This document shows, piece after piece, positions 17,671 through 25,843 of a stretch of DNA of 36,331 bases. The notes beneath the pieces are model-generated. The model was not told the DNA's origin, did not search any database, and saw only the letters and a list, made by a program, of their open reading frames with translations. The DNA is from CBDUBH01 sp965365345 (GTDB lineage Bacteria; Bacteroidota; Ignavibacteria; Ignavibacteriales; SURF-24). The translations under genes were made by a program, and so were the position numbers. The DNA lies in the NCBI GenBank assembly GCA_965365345.1, contig CBDUBH010000028.1:1-36331 (forward strand), read 5' to 3'. Position 1 is the first letter of the stretch. Each line of letters begins with the position of its first letter.

Positions 17671-18495
17671 TTAAAATTTTTCAATAAAACGATGAATTAC
17701 CTGAACAAATTTATCAGGATTTTCAAGATGAACCGTGTGTCTGCAATTAGCAAAAATTATATGTTCGGCATTTTTCATATCTTCAATAAAACTCTTGTTC
17801 ATTTCGGTATATTTTTCATCAAGTTCACCGGTTATTAAAAGTTTAGGAAAATCTAATTGATAAATATCACCGAAAAAATAGGGCATAACTCCCGTTGAAA
17901 ATCCTTTTAATGAATTTGAAATTCCGGTTTTATTGTTTTTCAATTTTCTTCTTTTTATTTGCCGTAATTTACTTTCAGGCAAATTAATTTGCGAAATGAA
18001 AAGGGGAAGCTTCATCCAGTAATCAACAAATTCCTCAATAGAATTATTCAGAATAAATTCTGAGAGTTTTTCATCGCTTACTTGACGCAAAATTCTTTCT
18101 TCCTGTTTTTCAATTCCGAATGAAGCGCTTTCTAATATCAAAGCTTTTACAAATTCAGGATATTTTGCAGCGAATGAAATTGCAGCTCTTCCACCCATAG
18201 AATATCCGCACAAGATTACTTTCTGTAAATTCAATTTTTGCAGAATAGTTTTAATTTGCTCAGCGATATTTTCATGTGAGTAAAAATTAACCTCATCGGG
18301 TGAATCACTTTTACCATGACCAATAAAATCAAGCATTACAGGAAAAATTCTCGTGTTTAGTTTTGGAATAATTTCATGCCAATCTTTTGATGAGCCTGTA
18401 AATCCGTGTAGAAAAAAAACAGGAATTTGATCCGATGAAATTCTACCGGCAGGTACTTCTACATAAAGCGAAAATGAATCAAATTTGATTTTCAT
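17671..18495 (-). CDS. menH: SHCHC synthase (MenH-type alpha/beta hydrolase)
   Basis: The 274-residue alpha/beta-hydrolase has the oxyanion strand VFFLHGFTGSSKDWHE (~26-41), the nucleophile elbow GYSMGG (Ser99), an acid in GELDEKYTEM (Asp226) and the late CRHTVHLENP region (His253/His256), matching the MenH catalytic triad pattern. MenH removes pyruvate from SEPHCHC to give SHCHC. Its start overlaps the menD stop by four bases (18492-18495), the usual menD-menH coupling. This position is the main reason to call it MenH instead of a generic hydrolase, together with the H-x-x-H-x-E-N-P ending seen in MenH proteins. Confidence 0.9.
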   Translation of the reverse strand: MKIKFDSFSLYVEVPAGRISSDQIPVFFLHGFTGSSKDWHEIIPKLNTRIFPVMLDFIGHGKSDSPDEVNFYSHENIAEQIKTILQKLNLQKVILCGYSMGGRAAISFAAKYPEFVKALILESASFGIEKQEERILRQVSDEKLSEFILNNSIEEFVDYWMKLPLFISQINLPESKLRQIKRRKLKNNKTGISNSLKGFSTGVMPYFFGDIYQLDFPKLLITGELDEKYTEMNKSFIEDMKNAEHIIFANCRHTVHLENPDKFVQVIHRFIEKF

Positions 18496-20246
18496 TTATC
18501 AATTCTTTCCTGAATTTTATTCCAATATTCTTTTCGCAATTCCGCCGAAATTTTAGAATTTGTTTTTATTTCAATTACAGAAAATGTTTTTTCTGAAATT
18601 GATCTTTCCAAACTTTCTTTGAACTCATTTTTTGTTTTAGGTGAAAAATAATTTCCTCCGTAACCAGTAACAAATATTGAAAAATCTAAATTGTGCGGAG
18701 TAGTAAAAAATTCATCAAAAACATTTCCGTATTTTGAAACAGGAAGCATTTCAAAAATTCCTCCGCCGTTATTATTTATCAGTATAATCACAAGTGGAAT
18801 TTTATAATTACGCGCAGCAAGAAGTCCATTCATATCATAATAAAAAGCCAAATCGCCCGTTAAAAGTAAAGTGATTTTTTTTGTTGCAGTATAAATTCCC
18901 AGCGCAGTTGAAATAATTCCGTCAATTCCGCTTGCACCGCGATTTTGAAAAACTGAAATTAATTTATCAGACTTTTTTGCAAAGTAATCAAAATCTCGAA
19001 TCGGCATACTGTTAGATATCATTAAATTTGATTCGGCAGGTATCAATTCAATTAATTCATCTATAATAAATTTTTCAAAAGGAAATTTTTTATTTAAGAA
19101 ATAATCTTCCAAAATTTGATTCGAAACATTTTCTGCTTCAATAAATTTATTCAGATAAATTTTATTGTTTTCAAAATTCGATTCGTTGAATATTGAAATT
19201 GCTTTTTGACAAAACTCAACCGCAGAAATCGCGAGTGAAAATTCAGCTTTGTTAGCAGGATCAAAAACATCGCCGAATTTATTTATCAGAAATCTCTTCG
19301 TTTGAACTTTCTCAAGATATGTTTCCAATCCTTTTGAAGTTACGGTTCTTCCGAATTGAAAAATAAAGTCTGGAATGTTTTCTTTAGTAAATTTTTTTGT
19401 TCTGATAAATCCTTCAAAATTTGAAATTATATTTTCTTTTGCAAATTTTCCAAAACGCAAATTTGAAGAAGCGTCAGCCAAAACCGGTGCATTTATTCTT
19501 TTGGAAAGTTCAATTATATTTGTTGCGAAAAATTCGTCACCTTCATTCGGACCTACAATAATAAGCCCTTTGGAACTTTGTGAAATCGTATTTACTATTT
19601 CCGAAAATTTTTCTTCATCAATTTCATTTGAGATCTTTTTAGGTTCAAAAATATTTTCAGAAGAAAAATTTAAAACTCCTTCATCAATTTCATCTGTAAA
19701 ATCATCAGGTTCAAACGGTTTATTGAAAGGGAAATTTATGTGAACCGGACCTGATTCATTAATACTTTTTTCAAAAGAAAATCTTGCCAAAGATCTTATG
19801 TAATCAATCTTATCGTTTGAAATATCCGGTAAACCGGCATTTTCAAAATGCAAAATATGATTAGCGTAAATATTGTACTGATTAATTGTTTGATTTGCTC
19901 CGCGATTCTGTAACTCAGGTGGACGGTCAGCTGTGCAAACAATTAACGGAATTCTATTTTGATAAGCTTCAATTATTGCAGGATAAAATTCAGCAACGGC
20001 AGTTCCCGATGTGCAAATTAAAACTACGGGAGTTTTCGTTGCTTTTGCTAATCCGAGCGCAAAAAATCCGTTTGAGCGTTCATCAATATTTACAAAAGTT
20101 TTAATATTTTTATTTTGCGCAAAAGCAAATGTTAATGGTGTGCTGCGCGAACCCGGAGAAATGCAAGCGTATCGTACACCTGATTTTACAAGGGTTTCTG
20201 CAAAAATATTTGTCCAGATTATATTTCGGTTTACTTTAATTTTCAT
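18492..20246 (-). CDS. menD: SEPHCHC synthase (thiamin-diphosphate enzyme)
   Basis: I start it at the ATG at 20246 (584 residues); a TTG two codons earlier is possible. MenD joins 2-oxoglutarate and isochorismate. Diagnostic stretches are CISPGSRSTPLTFAFAQ near the N-terminus, VLICTSGTAVAEFYPAIIEAYQ, TADRPPELQNRGANQTINQ, and in the C-terminal ThDP domain TGDLAFYYDMNGLLAAR with NNNGGGIFEMLP (the GDL...NN thiamin-diphosphate motif). Length is normal. Its first 11 bases overlap the original, frameshifted end of menF (stop at 20236-20238), which shows the ancestral menF-menD coupling. The reading frame is intact. Confidence 0.95.
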   Translation of the reverse strand: MKIKVNRNIIWTNIFAETLVKSGVRYACISPGSRSTPLTFAFAQNKNIKTFVNIDERSNGFFALGLAKATKTPVVLICTSGTAVAEFYPAIIEAYQNRIPLIVCTADRPPELQNRGANQTINQYNIYANHILHFENAGLPDISNDKIDYIRSLARFSFEKSINESGPVHINFPFNKPFEPDDFTDEIDEGVLNFSSENIFEPKKISNEIDEEKFSEIVNTISQSSKGLIIVGPNEGDEFFATNIIELSKRINAPVLADASSNLRFGKFAKENIISNFEGFIRTKKFTKENIPDFIFQFGRTVTSKGLETYLEKVQTKRFLINKFGDVFDPANKAEFSLAISAVEFCQKAISIFNESNFENNKIYLNKFIEAENVSNQILEDYFLNKKFPFEKFIIDELIELIPAESNLMISNSMPIRDFDYFAKKSDKLISVFQNRGASGIDGIISTALGIYTATKKITLLLTGDLAFYYDMNGLLAARNYKIPLVIILINNNGGGIFEMLPVSKYGNVFDEFFTTPHNLDFSIFVTGYGGNYFSPKTKNEFKESLERSISEKTFSVIEIKTNSKISAELRKEYWNKIQERIDK

Positions 20247-21560
20247 TTTCAAAAAGGGAAAGTATCGGTTTAAGTTTTAATTCCGTTTCATGAAATTCTG
20301 ATTCGGCATCAGAGCCGCTTACAATTCCGCCGCCGGCAAATAAAATCCGCGCGGATAATCTTCAATATTTGTTATTAAATTTAAAGATTCTTTCAAAGGA
20401 ACGCCGCAAACGGCGGGCGTTGGATGAACTTTTCCCAATACGGAAAAAATATTTTCTTCGGAATTTAATTTGATTTTTATCGGAGTCCATAGATGCTGTA
20501 TGTTCAGTAATTTTTTAATCTTCGGATTTTTTTCAAATTGAATTCCGGTTGATGAATTTTTAAATAATTCTGAAATATAATTTATTACGGAATTATGTTC
20601 GCGTAGATTTTTCTCGCTGCGTAAAAGTTCGTTCTCAAAAATTTTATCTTCAATATCATTTTTACCGCGCGGTGATGAACCGGCAAGCGCATCAGCTTCA
20701 ATAAAATCCTGATTGAATCTAAGTAGCTTTTCCGGTGATGCGCCGAAAAATATCGAATTATTTTTTTTGTATGCGAAAAGATAACAATCAGGATATTTTA
20801 TTTTTAATTTTTCAAGTAGAAAAAAAATATCAGGAATTCCGGATAATTCGGCTTCAACAAATCTTGATAAAACTGCTTTCTTAATTTTGCCGGAATCAAT
20901 TTCATTAAGAATTTTATTTATTGATTCTTTCCATTTTGATTTCTCGTTTTCTGAATTTCCTTTGAACGAAATTATTTTTGTTCCGGAAAAAGTTGAATGG
21001 GAAAGTGAGTTTATTTCAAAGAAAAATTCTTCCAGATCTTTTAAAATATTATCCGGCTTTGAATTTTCATCAATAAAAAAATTATAAATTAAATAGAAAT
21101 TTCCTTTTTCGGAAAAGATTAGAAATTTTGGAATGAACCAATCGGAATCGAAAAAATCCTGCCATAATTCATTTTTATTTTCGCTTGAAAATTTCATTCC
21201 GCCTAATACCAGCGGAGGATTTATAGAATTATTTGCGTTAGAATCCTTTATTAAAATTTTTTCAATCTCTGAAATTTTCGCTTCGACTTTACTTAAATTA
21301 TTTTCGCCGTTTATCTCGATCGTATAAATTTTATCAAACCCGAAAAGCTTGAAATTTGAATCAGGTTTTTCAAAGTATAAATAGTTTTCATTTACAGGAA
21401 AATTCATCAGATCAAAAGAAAATTCTTTATTCAAATTAAAACAATGGCTTACAAAAATTCTTTCATTTTTGACTTTATTAAAATTCGCTAAAACTTTAAT
21501 TATAAAAGAGTTAAATTTTTCTATTGAAATGTTATCAATATTTTTAATATTAGTTAACAT
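20236..21560 (-). pseudogene. menF: Isochorismate synthase, frameshifted with an internal deletion near the C-terminus
   Basis: The open frame from ATG 21560 to stop 20319 (413 residues) is a chorismate-utilizing enzyme: KAVLSRFVEAEL, FGASPEKLLRF, ADALAGSSPRG, RSEKNLREHNSVINYI and HPTPAVCGVP. It then breaks. After EDYPRGFY the frame ends in LPAAEL and a stop. The missing family ending is present in another frame from about 20340 to 20236: LFAGGGIVSGSDAESEFHET and then ELKLK to the stop. This includes the C-terminal Glu region that binds Mg in the family. The 25-35 residues that normally separate RG(F/W)Y from the (L/Y)AGAGI motif are absent from both frames. So a deletion, not a multiple of three, seems to have joined the two parts. 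As written the enzyme should be inactive. A second isochorismate synthase elsewhere, or an assembly error here, would resolve the conflict with the intact remainder of the operon. Confidence 0.85.
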
Positions 21561-21669
21561 AAGGCAGTGTCATTTATACCGTATTTTTACTTTGGAATCG
21601 AATAGTTTAATTTTTAAATTATCACGAATTAAATAATATTTCTAAATTTAACAAAAATTTGCCGAAAAA

Positions 21670-22344
21670 TTGCCGATTGAAAAAAGAATTTTATTAGACA
21701 ACGTTCAAATAAATTATACGGTTTCATTAAGTAAAAAAGCAAGGAATTTAAGAATTGAAATTTCTCCGCAAAAAGGAGTGGTTTTAATTGTTCCGAAAGG
21801 GATTCATTTTGATGATGCTGAAAGTTTTTTGAATCAGAAAAAAGATTGGATCTTAAAACATTATGGACAAATTTCTCAAAAAAAACAGGGGTTTTTCTTT
21901 TTGGGAAATGAACTTAATGTTAAAAGAAATTTTGATCCAAAATCAAAAAAACATCAGATCGAATTTAAAAATAATGAATTGATAGTTGTAAGTCCTATAA
22001 ACAGCCAAATGAAGATCGAAGAACTTTTTGAGCGCTGGCTGAAATTAAAAGCTTCTCAATTCATTCCTGTGGAAGTTGAAAATCTTGCTTCGAAATACGG
22101 ATTTGAATTTAACAGAATTACGATTCGCGGACAAAAAACAAGATGGGGAAGTTGTTCGCGCCGGAAAAATTTATCGTTCAATTATAATTTGATGAAACTG
22201 CCGAAAAGATTGATTGAGTATGTTATAATTCATGAATTGTGTCATTTAAAGGAATTAAATCACTCGGAAAGATTTTGGAATTTAGTTAAGGAGATTTTAC
22301 CTGATTACAAATTGCTACGAAGAGAACTAAAAATAATGGGTTGA
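21670..22344 (+). CDS. YgjP-like zinc metallopeptidase-family protein
   Basis: This 224-residue protein of the YgjP/M48-related (DUF45) family has IRGQKTRWGSCSRRKNLSFNYNLMKLP (~152-178) followed by the zinc motif HELCHLKELNH (H188, E189, H192, with His198 as likely third ligand). The N-terminal ~80 residues form the usual beta-rich part. The only plausible start is TTG at 21670: a stop codon lies 21 bases upstream and no ATG is available near the conserved N-terminus. It is divergent from the menF-led operon and 24 bases upstream of a MarR gene, so those two are probably co-transcribed. Family members are of uncertain physiological role; peptidase activity is inferred from the motif. Confidence 0.85.
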   Translation: MPIEKRILLDNVQINYTVSLSKKARNLRIEISPQKGVVLIVPKGIHFDDAESFLNQKKDWILKHYGQISQKKQGFFFLGNELNVKRNFDPKSKKHQIEFKNNELIVVSPINSQMKIEELFERWLKLKASQFIPVEVENLASKYGFEFNRITIRGQKTRWGSCSRRKNLSFNYNLMKLPKRLIEYVIIHELCHLKELNHSERFWNLVKEILPDYKLLRRELKIMG

Positions 22345-22368
22345 GTTAAATAAAAAGGCAGGTAAGTT

Positions 22369-22806
22369 ATGGATACTAAAACTAAGCAAGCGTTAAATTT
22401 ATGGGAAAAACTTTCGCAAACGTATGAATCATTAAGAAAAACTCAGGTAAAGGCAGTTTTTGAACACAGATTAACAGGTCCGCAATATAATGTAATGGAA
22501 GTGCTTTATGTTTACGGACCAATGCCGTTAAAGAAAATAGGCGAAAAGTTATTTGTAAGCGGCGCAAATATTACATGCGTTGTTGATAATCTGGAAAAAG
22601 AAAATTTGGTAAAAAGAGTTCCTTCAAATGAGGACAGAAGAATTATTATTGCCGAACTTACTTCAAAAGGGAAAGATAAAATGGCAAATGTTTTTCCTGT
22701 TCACGCAAAAAATATCACTACAATTGCGAATGCTTTAAGCGATGAAGAACAAGTAGAATTGGAAAAACTTTTGAAGAAACTTGATGTAAATAATTCGGCG
22801 GCTTAG
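22369..22806 (+). CDS. MarR-family transcriptional regulator
   Basis: The 145-residue protein has a winged helix-turn-helix core of the MarR type: LTGPQYNVMEVLYVYGPMPLKKIGEKLFVSGANITCVVDNLEKENLVKRVPSNEDRRIIIAELTSKGKDKM (roughly 36-106 overall, shown here as its ordered landmarks: Q-Y-N-V-M-E-V-L, KIGEKLFVSGANIT and EDRRIIIAELT). The D-R-R wing motif is intact. Helices at both ends would form the dimer interface. A purine-rich AAAAAGGCAGG precedes the ATG. It follows the YgjP-like gene by 24 bases. The ligand and targets cannot be deduced; the divergent men genes nearby are not an obvious target. Confidence 0.88.
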   Translation: MDTKTKQALNLWEKLSQTYESLRKTQVKAVFEHRLTGPQYNVMEVLYVYGPMPLKKIGEKLFVSGANITCVVDNLEKENLVKRVPSNEDRRIIIAELTSKGKDKMANVFPVHAKNITTIANALSDEEQVELEKLLKKLDVNNSAA

Positions 22807-22810
22807 AAAT

Positions 22811-23041
22811 TAAGAATTTAAGAATGCGAGAACTTAGTAGGTAAGAATGTTGATTTACTTTTTAATTACGTAGTAAAGACGGGATAAATCCCGTCTTTAC
22901 AATTTTGGAATTTTACTAAATCTAGAAGAATATTTTTATAAAAATATAACTTGAATGAAAATAAAAATTCAGGAATTTTGATTCACAAAATTTTTCTGCT
23001 CAAATTCTGTATCCTCATTTTCTTACATTCTTAAATTCTTA
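22811..23041. repeat. Inverted pair of TAAGAATTTAAGAATG words flanking the marR/prmA gap
   Basis: A 16-base word, TAAGAATTTAAGAATG, lies at 22811-22826 just after the marR-family stop, and its exact reverse complement lies at 23026-23041, where it overlaps the prmA stop codon. The gap between them also holds a 28-base hairpin. Both genes point into this space. Confidence 0.7.
22873..22900. repeat. 28-base perfect inverted repeat between convergent genes
   Basis: Arms GTAAAGACGGGAT and ATCCCGTCTTTAC enclose two bases. It sits between two converging genes and may act as a two-way terminator, although T runs are short. It belongs to the same family as the hairpin at 32444. Confidence 0.75.
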
Positions 23042-23878
23042 TTCAAACGCCAGCGCGATCCATTCGCCTTCTTGAATCTTTTCCAGAAATTTAAATCCAA
23101 GTGAGGAATATTTTTTTACAATATCTTCTTCATCATGTTCAAGCAATCCGGAAAGTATCAAATTTCCGCTTTCCGAAGTCCTTGCGCTAATTTCTTCAGC
23201 AATTTCCATCAAAATATTCTTTTGAATATTTGCTAAAACGAGATCGAATTTTTTATTTTCGATTTCATAAATATCGCATTGTTTAAATTCAACTTTATCC
23301 TGAACGGAATTCAGTCCGGCATTTTCAACTCCGTTTTCTGTGCTCCATTCATCAATATCAAAAGCAATTGCGTTTTTGGCACCGAGTAAAATTGCGGCAA
23401 TTGCCAAAACTCCGGTTCCCGTTCCAACATCCAAAACTTTGGAATTTTGCTTTATATATTTTTCGATAAGCTGAATTACCAATCTTGTCGTTTGATGTTC
23501 GCCGGTTCCGAATGACATTTTCGGATCAATTGTAATTATAATTTGGTTTTCTTTCGGCTCGTAATTTCTGAATGTAGGTTTTATCACAACTTTTTCGGAA
23601 ACTTCAATAACTTTAATTGATTTTTCCCATTCTTCGTTCCAGTTTTTATTTTCAAATTCACGCTCTTCAACCGAATAAACAGCAAGAATTTTATCTTCAA
23701 CGAGCGAATTCAATTTTTCTTCAATTTGATGTAATGAAACATTTTCCTCTTCCGAAAATACAAGTAAACGATCACTTTCTTCCGTAATTCCTGAAATTTC
23801 CAATTCCCACAGAAATCCGGTTAAAATATCAGTAATGAAAGGTTCAGCTTTTACAATAAATTCTTTATATTTTTTCAT
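23039..23878 (-). CDS. prmA: Ribosomal protein L11 methyltransferase
   Basis: The 279-residue SAM-dependent methyltransferase trimethylates ribosomal protein L11. Its PrmA-specific pre-motif is KMSFGTGEHQTTRLVIQLIE, then motif I VLDVGTGTGVLAIAAILLGA, the acidic FDIDEWSTENGVENAGLN, and motif IV VLANIQKNILMEIA. The N-terminal ~100 residues are the L11-recognition domain, with the conserved NWNEEWEKSIKVIEVSEKVVIKP section. Length is close to the family norm. Its start shares one base with the stop of the upstream M28 peptidase gene, so the pair forms an operon. Confidence 0.95.
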   Translation of the reverse strand: MKKYKEFIVKAEPFITDILTGFLWELEISGITEESDRLLVFSEEENVSLHQIEEKLNSLVEDKILAVYSVEEREFENKNWNEEWEKSIKVIEVSEKVVIKPTFRNYEPKENQIIITIDPKMSFGTGEHQTTRLVIQLIEKYIKQNSKVLDVGTGTGVLAIAAILLGAKNAIAFDIDEWSTENGVENAGLNSVQDKVEFKQCDIYEIENKKFDLVLANIQKNILMEIAEEISARTSESGNLILSGLLEHDEEDIVKKYSSLGFKFLEKIQEGEWIALAFE

Positions 23879-24873
23879 TATGTGTTTGGTTGCTCAAATC
23901 TTAGTGAATAAATTAAATTTAGCAAAACTTCGCCAACTTGTCGCAGCGTTTCTTTGCTGATGTTTTCCATATTATCGTTATGTGTGTGCCAGTAATTTCT
24001 TCTTTTGTTAAATGAATCTGCACCAATCAAATCAATATCAACAATATTAATTGTTTTTATTCCGGCTTGATTTAAAGGAACATGATCATCGTAAATCGGG
24101 TGTGATTCAAAATGCGAAAAAGTTGTGGCATTTAAATTTTGCGCAATGCCCCAAATTGTTTCAACAATTTCGCGTCCGTATAAAACCGAATAACCTTCTT
24201 TCGGAAAAACCGCTTCTTTATCGCCAACAAGATCTAATAATATTCCAAATTTCGGATTGTAATTTTGTTTTGTTGCGGCAAAATATTTTGCACCGAGCGC
24301 GTAATTTGCAAGATCGCTTTCATGGCCATAATCTTCGCCATCAAATAAAATAAGATCAATTCCGTAATCAACAGGATTTTCTTTTAAGATTCTTGCCAAT
24401 TCCAAAACCATTCCGGTTCCGCTGCCGCCATCATTTGCGCCTAAGATCGGCAAATTTCTTTTAGATTCATCTTCATCGTGTTCGGCGCGCGGACGCGTAT
24501 CCCAATGTGCGCAGATAAAAATTCTATTCGGTGAATCCGGATTAAATCTTGCGATCAAATTTGTAAGCGAAAGAGTTTCGTTGTAGCCGGGATATGCAAA
24601 ATTCTGAAGTTCAACATTATCGTTAAATTTCCGCAATTCAGATGCTAAAAAATCCAATGCTTTTTTGTGTCCTTCTGAATTTGGATTGCGCGGACCGAAA
24701 GAAATCTGTTTTTCGATGTAAGCGTAAGCGTTATCTGAATTAAAATTTGGTTTGTTCAAAATTTCACCTAAATAAAAATCAGGTTTTCTTACAGGATTTT
24801 TATTTCCGCCGTTATCGTTACCGCATGATATAAATCCTATTGACATAATTAAAATAAAAAATATTTTTTTCAT
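23878..24873 (-). CDS. M28-family zinc peptidase lipoprotein (glutaminyl cyclase-like subgroup)
   Basis: The 331-residue protein starts with a lipoprotein signal peptide (MKKIFFILIMSIGFISC, lipidated Cys17) and so is membrane anchored in the periplasm or surface. The di-zinc site of M28 enzymes is complete: His123 (AHWDTRP), Asp148 (GANDGGSG), Glu180 (DGEDYG), Asp214 (LLDLVGD) and His298 (WHTHNDN). The section YDDHVPLNQAGI together with YWHTHNDNMENIS is shared with bacterial glutaminyl-peptide cyclotransferases as well as aminopeptidases, so the activity could be either. It is first in an operon with prmA; a TAAATTTG box lies at 24899-24906 on the minus strand. Confidence 0.88.
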   Translation of the reverse strand: MKKIFFILIMSIGFISCGNDNGGNKNPVRKPDFYLGEILNKPNFNSDNAYAYIEKQISFGPRNPNSEGHKKALDFLASELRKFNDNVELQNFAYPGYNETLSLTNLIARFNPDSPNRIFICAHWDTRPRAEHDEDESKRNLPILGANDGGSGTGMVLELARILKENPVDYGIDLILFDGEDYGHESDLANYALGAKYFAATKQNYNPKFGILLDLVGDKEAVFPKEGYSVLYGREIVETIWGIAQNLNATTFSHFESHPIYDDHVPLNQAGIKTINIVDIDLIGADSFNKRRNYWHTHNDNMENISKETLRQVGEVLLNLIYSLRFEQPNT

Positions 24874-24898
24874 AAATAGTTAGATGATTTTAGATTAT

Positions 24899-24906
24899 CA
24901 AATTTA
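24899..24906 (-). promoter_or_regulatory. Candidate TAnnTTTG promoter box for the M28 peptidase-prmA operon
   Basis: On the minus strand this reads TAAATTTG, 25 bases before the start codon, the same distance as the box upstream of the MORN-repeat gene. No clear -33 element is seen. Confidence 0.3.
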
Positions 24907-24931
24907 CGAAGTTGAAGTTAGAATGGAAAAT

Positions 24932-25012
24932 AAAAAGATTCAAAGATTCAAAGATTCAAAGATTCAAAGATTCAAAGATTCAAAGATTAAAAAGATTAAA
25001 AAGATGAAAAGA
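24932..25012. repeat. Tandem array of 8-bp AAAGATTC units
   Basis: Six perfect consecutive copies of AAAGATTC occupy 24934-24981, followed by 9-bp variants of the type AAAAAGATT up to about 25012. A degenerate array of the same unit lies at 33582-33640. Both lie about 60-75 bases upstream of minus-strand genes. Confidence 0.9.
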
Positions 25013-25038
25013 TAATAATTTGTAGGATTTGTTTTCAT

Positions 25039-25110
25039 GTCATTGCGAGCGAATAAAATTGAGCGAAGCAATCTCCGGTTTTTTCGAGATTGTCATGACC
25101 ACTTCGTTGA
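25039..25110. repeat. GTCATTGCGAG-type palindromic repeat
   Basis: The left end GTCATTGCGAGCGA is followed by GAGCGAAGCAATCTC, then GAGATTG in inverted orientation (CAATCTC 25069-25075 against GAGATTG 25086-25092). The right half is degenerate. It is related to the repeats at 32298 and 35814. It lies in the 398-base gap between the M28 and 176-residue genes, which otherwise holds the AAAGATTC array and a candidate promoter. Confidence 0.6.
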
Positions 25111-25136
25111 TTTTGTGATGTTTAAATTTCTCTATT

Positions 25137-25163
25137 CATTTCGAACCGTAGGTTAGAAATCTT
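25137..25163. repeat. Partial CATTTCGAA...AGAAATCTT repeat
   Basis: CATTTCGAACC with TTAGAAATCTT resembles one half of the nested hairpin element at 35814-35887. It looks like a decayed copy. Confidence 0.45.
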
Positions 25164-25194
25164 AATTTTACGTTTAAAAACTCATACTTCTTTT

Positions 25195-25210
25195 TGGCAC
25201 TAAAATTGAA
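25195..25210 (+). promoter_or_regulatory. Possible sigma-54-type promoter upstream of the 176-residue gene
   Basis: TGGCAC, five bases, then TTGAA has the exact -24/-12 spacing of the sigma-54 consensus (TGGCAC-N5-TTGC), with A for C at the -12 GC. It lies 61 bases before the start codon. A spacing-matched single site in AT-rich DNA can be chance. Confidence 0.35.
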
Positions 25211-25271
25211 ATTATTAATCTCGATAATAAAATTATTGCAATAATTATATCAAATTTATTTTGGAGAAAAT

Positions 25272-25802
25272 ATGGATTTAGTGAGAATTGCTTTTTTGGA
25301 AACTTACAGTTTCGATGAAAATAACGGAATTATGGGCGCAATTTTAGTTACTGATCCCGATACCAAACCACTTGAATTCCGCGTTACGGCGCCAATAAAA
25401 CCAACCGGATTTCAAAAAACATTGTACGGAAACGTTCTAAATGAGCACATTCTTGTTGAATTAATTGCGCTTCCGCTTTTGAACGCAATTAAAGATGATA
25501 TTGATCTTATTTTAGTTAAAGATCCGCTGTTTTTAGGAATTAACAATAAACAAAGTATAAGAGCGATCAGATTGTATAATGACGGCGAAGAACCCGCAAA
25601 AGGAAATTCGCAAGATGATGCTGTAATTTTGACCAATGATTTCGGAACAATTTACATGGAAACTTCTAAAAAGTTTGCAAATGAACTTGATGAAATAAAA
25701 GAGAAGTTATCCGGAATTGCATCATTCAGAAATTTGATTGAGCCGTTTGAAAGATTAAAAATTGCGTGCGAACAAGTTCAGCTTCAAAAAGTGGAAGAAT
25801 AA
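25272..25802 (+). CDS. Conserved-looking protein of unknown function (176 residues), partner of the SNF2-like gene
   Basis: I do not recognise a named family. The protein is soluble, without signal peptide or membrane segment. Its first half is beta-rich, with a compact motif-like stretch (MGAILVTDPDTKPLEFRV, then APIKPTGFQKTLYGN). The middle contains LLNAIKDDIDLILVKDPLFLGIN, and the C-terminus (~135-176) is helical and charged. TTTTGGAGAAAATATG gives one of the clearest ribosome sites in the window. It is followed after 41 bases by the large SNF2-like gene in the same direction, with no terminator between, so the two probably act together. A possible sigma-54-like site is 61 bases upstream. 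Confidence 0.8.
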   Translation: MDLVRIAFLETYSFDENNGIMGAILVTDPDTKPLEFRVTAPIKPTGFQKTLYGNVLNEHILVELIALPLLNAIKDDIDLILVKDPLFLGINNKQSIRAIRLYNDGEEPAKGNSQDDAVILTNDFGTIYMETSKKFANELDEIKEKLSGIASFRNLIEPFERLKIACEQVQLQKVEE

Positions 25803-25843
25803 TTTTCTAATTTTCTTTTTAATTTTTAATTTTTAATTGAACA

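Noticed and set aside
20319..20345. Programmed ribosomal frameshift in menF
   Set aside because: A frameshift alone would not restore the missing ~25-35 residues between RGFY and the AGGGI motif; no slippery heptamer or stem is evident.
24932..25012. CRISPR array
   Set aside because: The repeat unit is only 8 bp with no unique spacers and no cas genes nearby.
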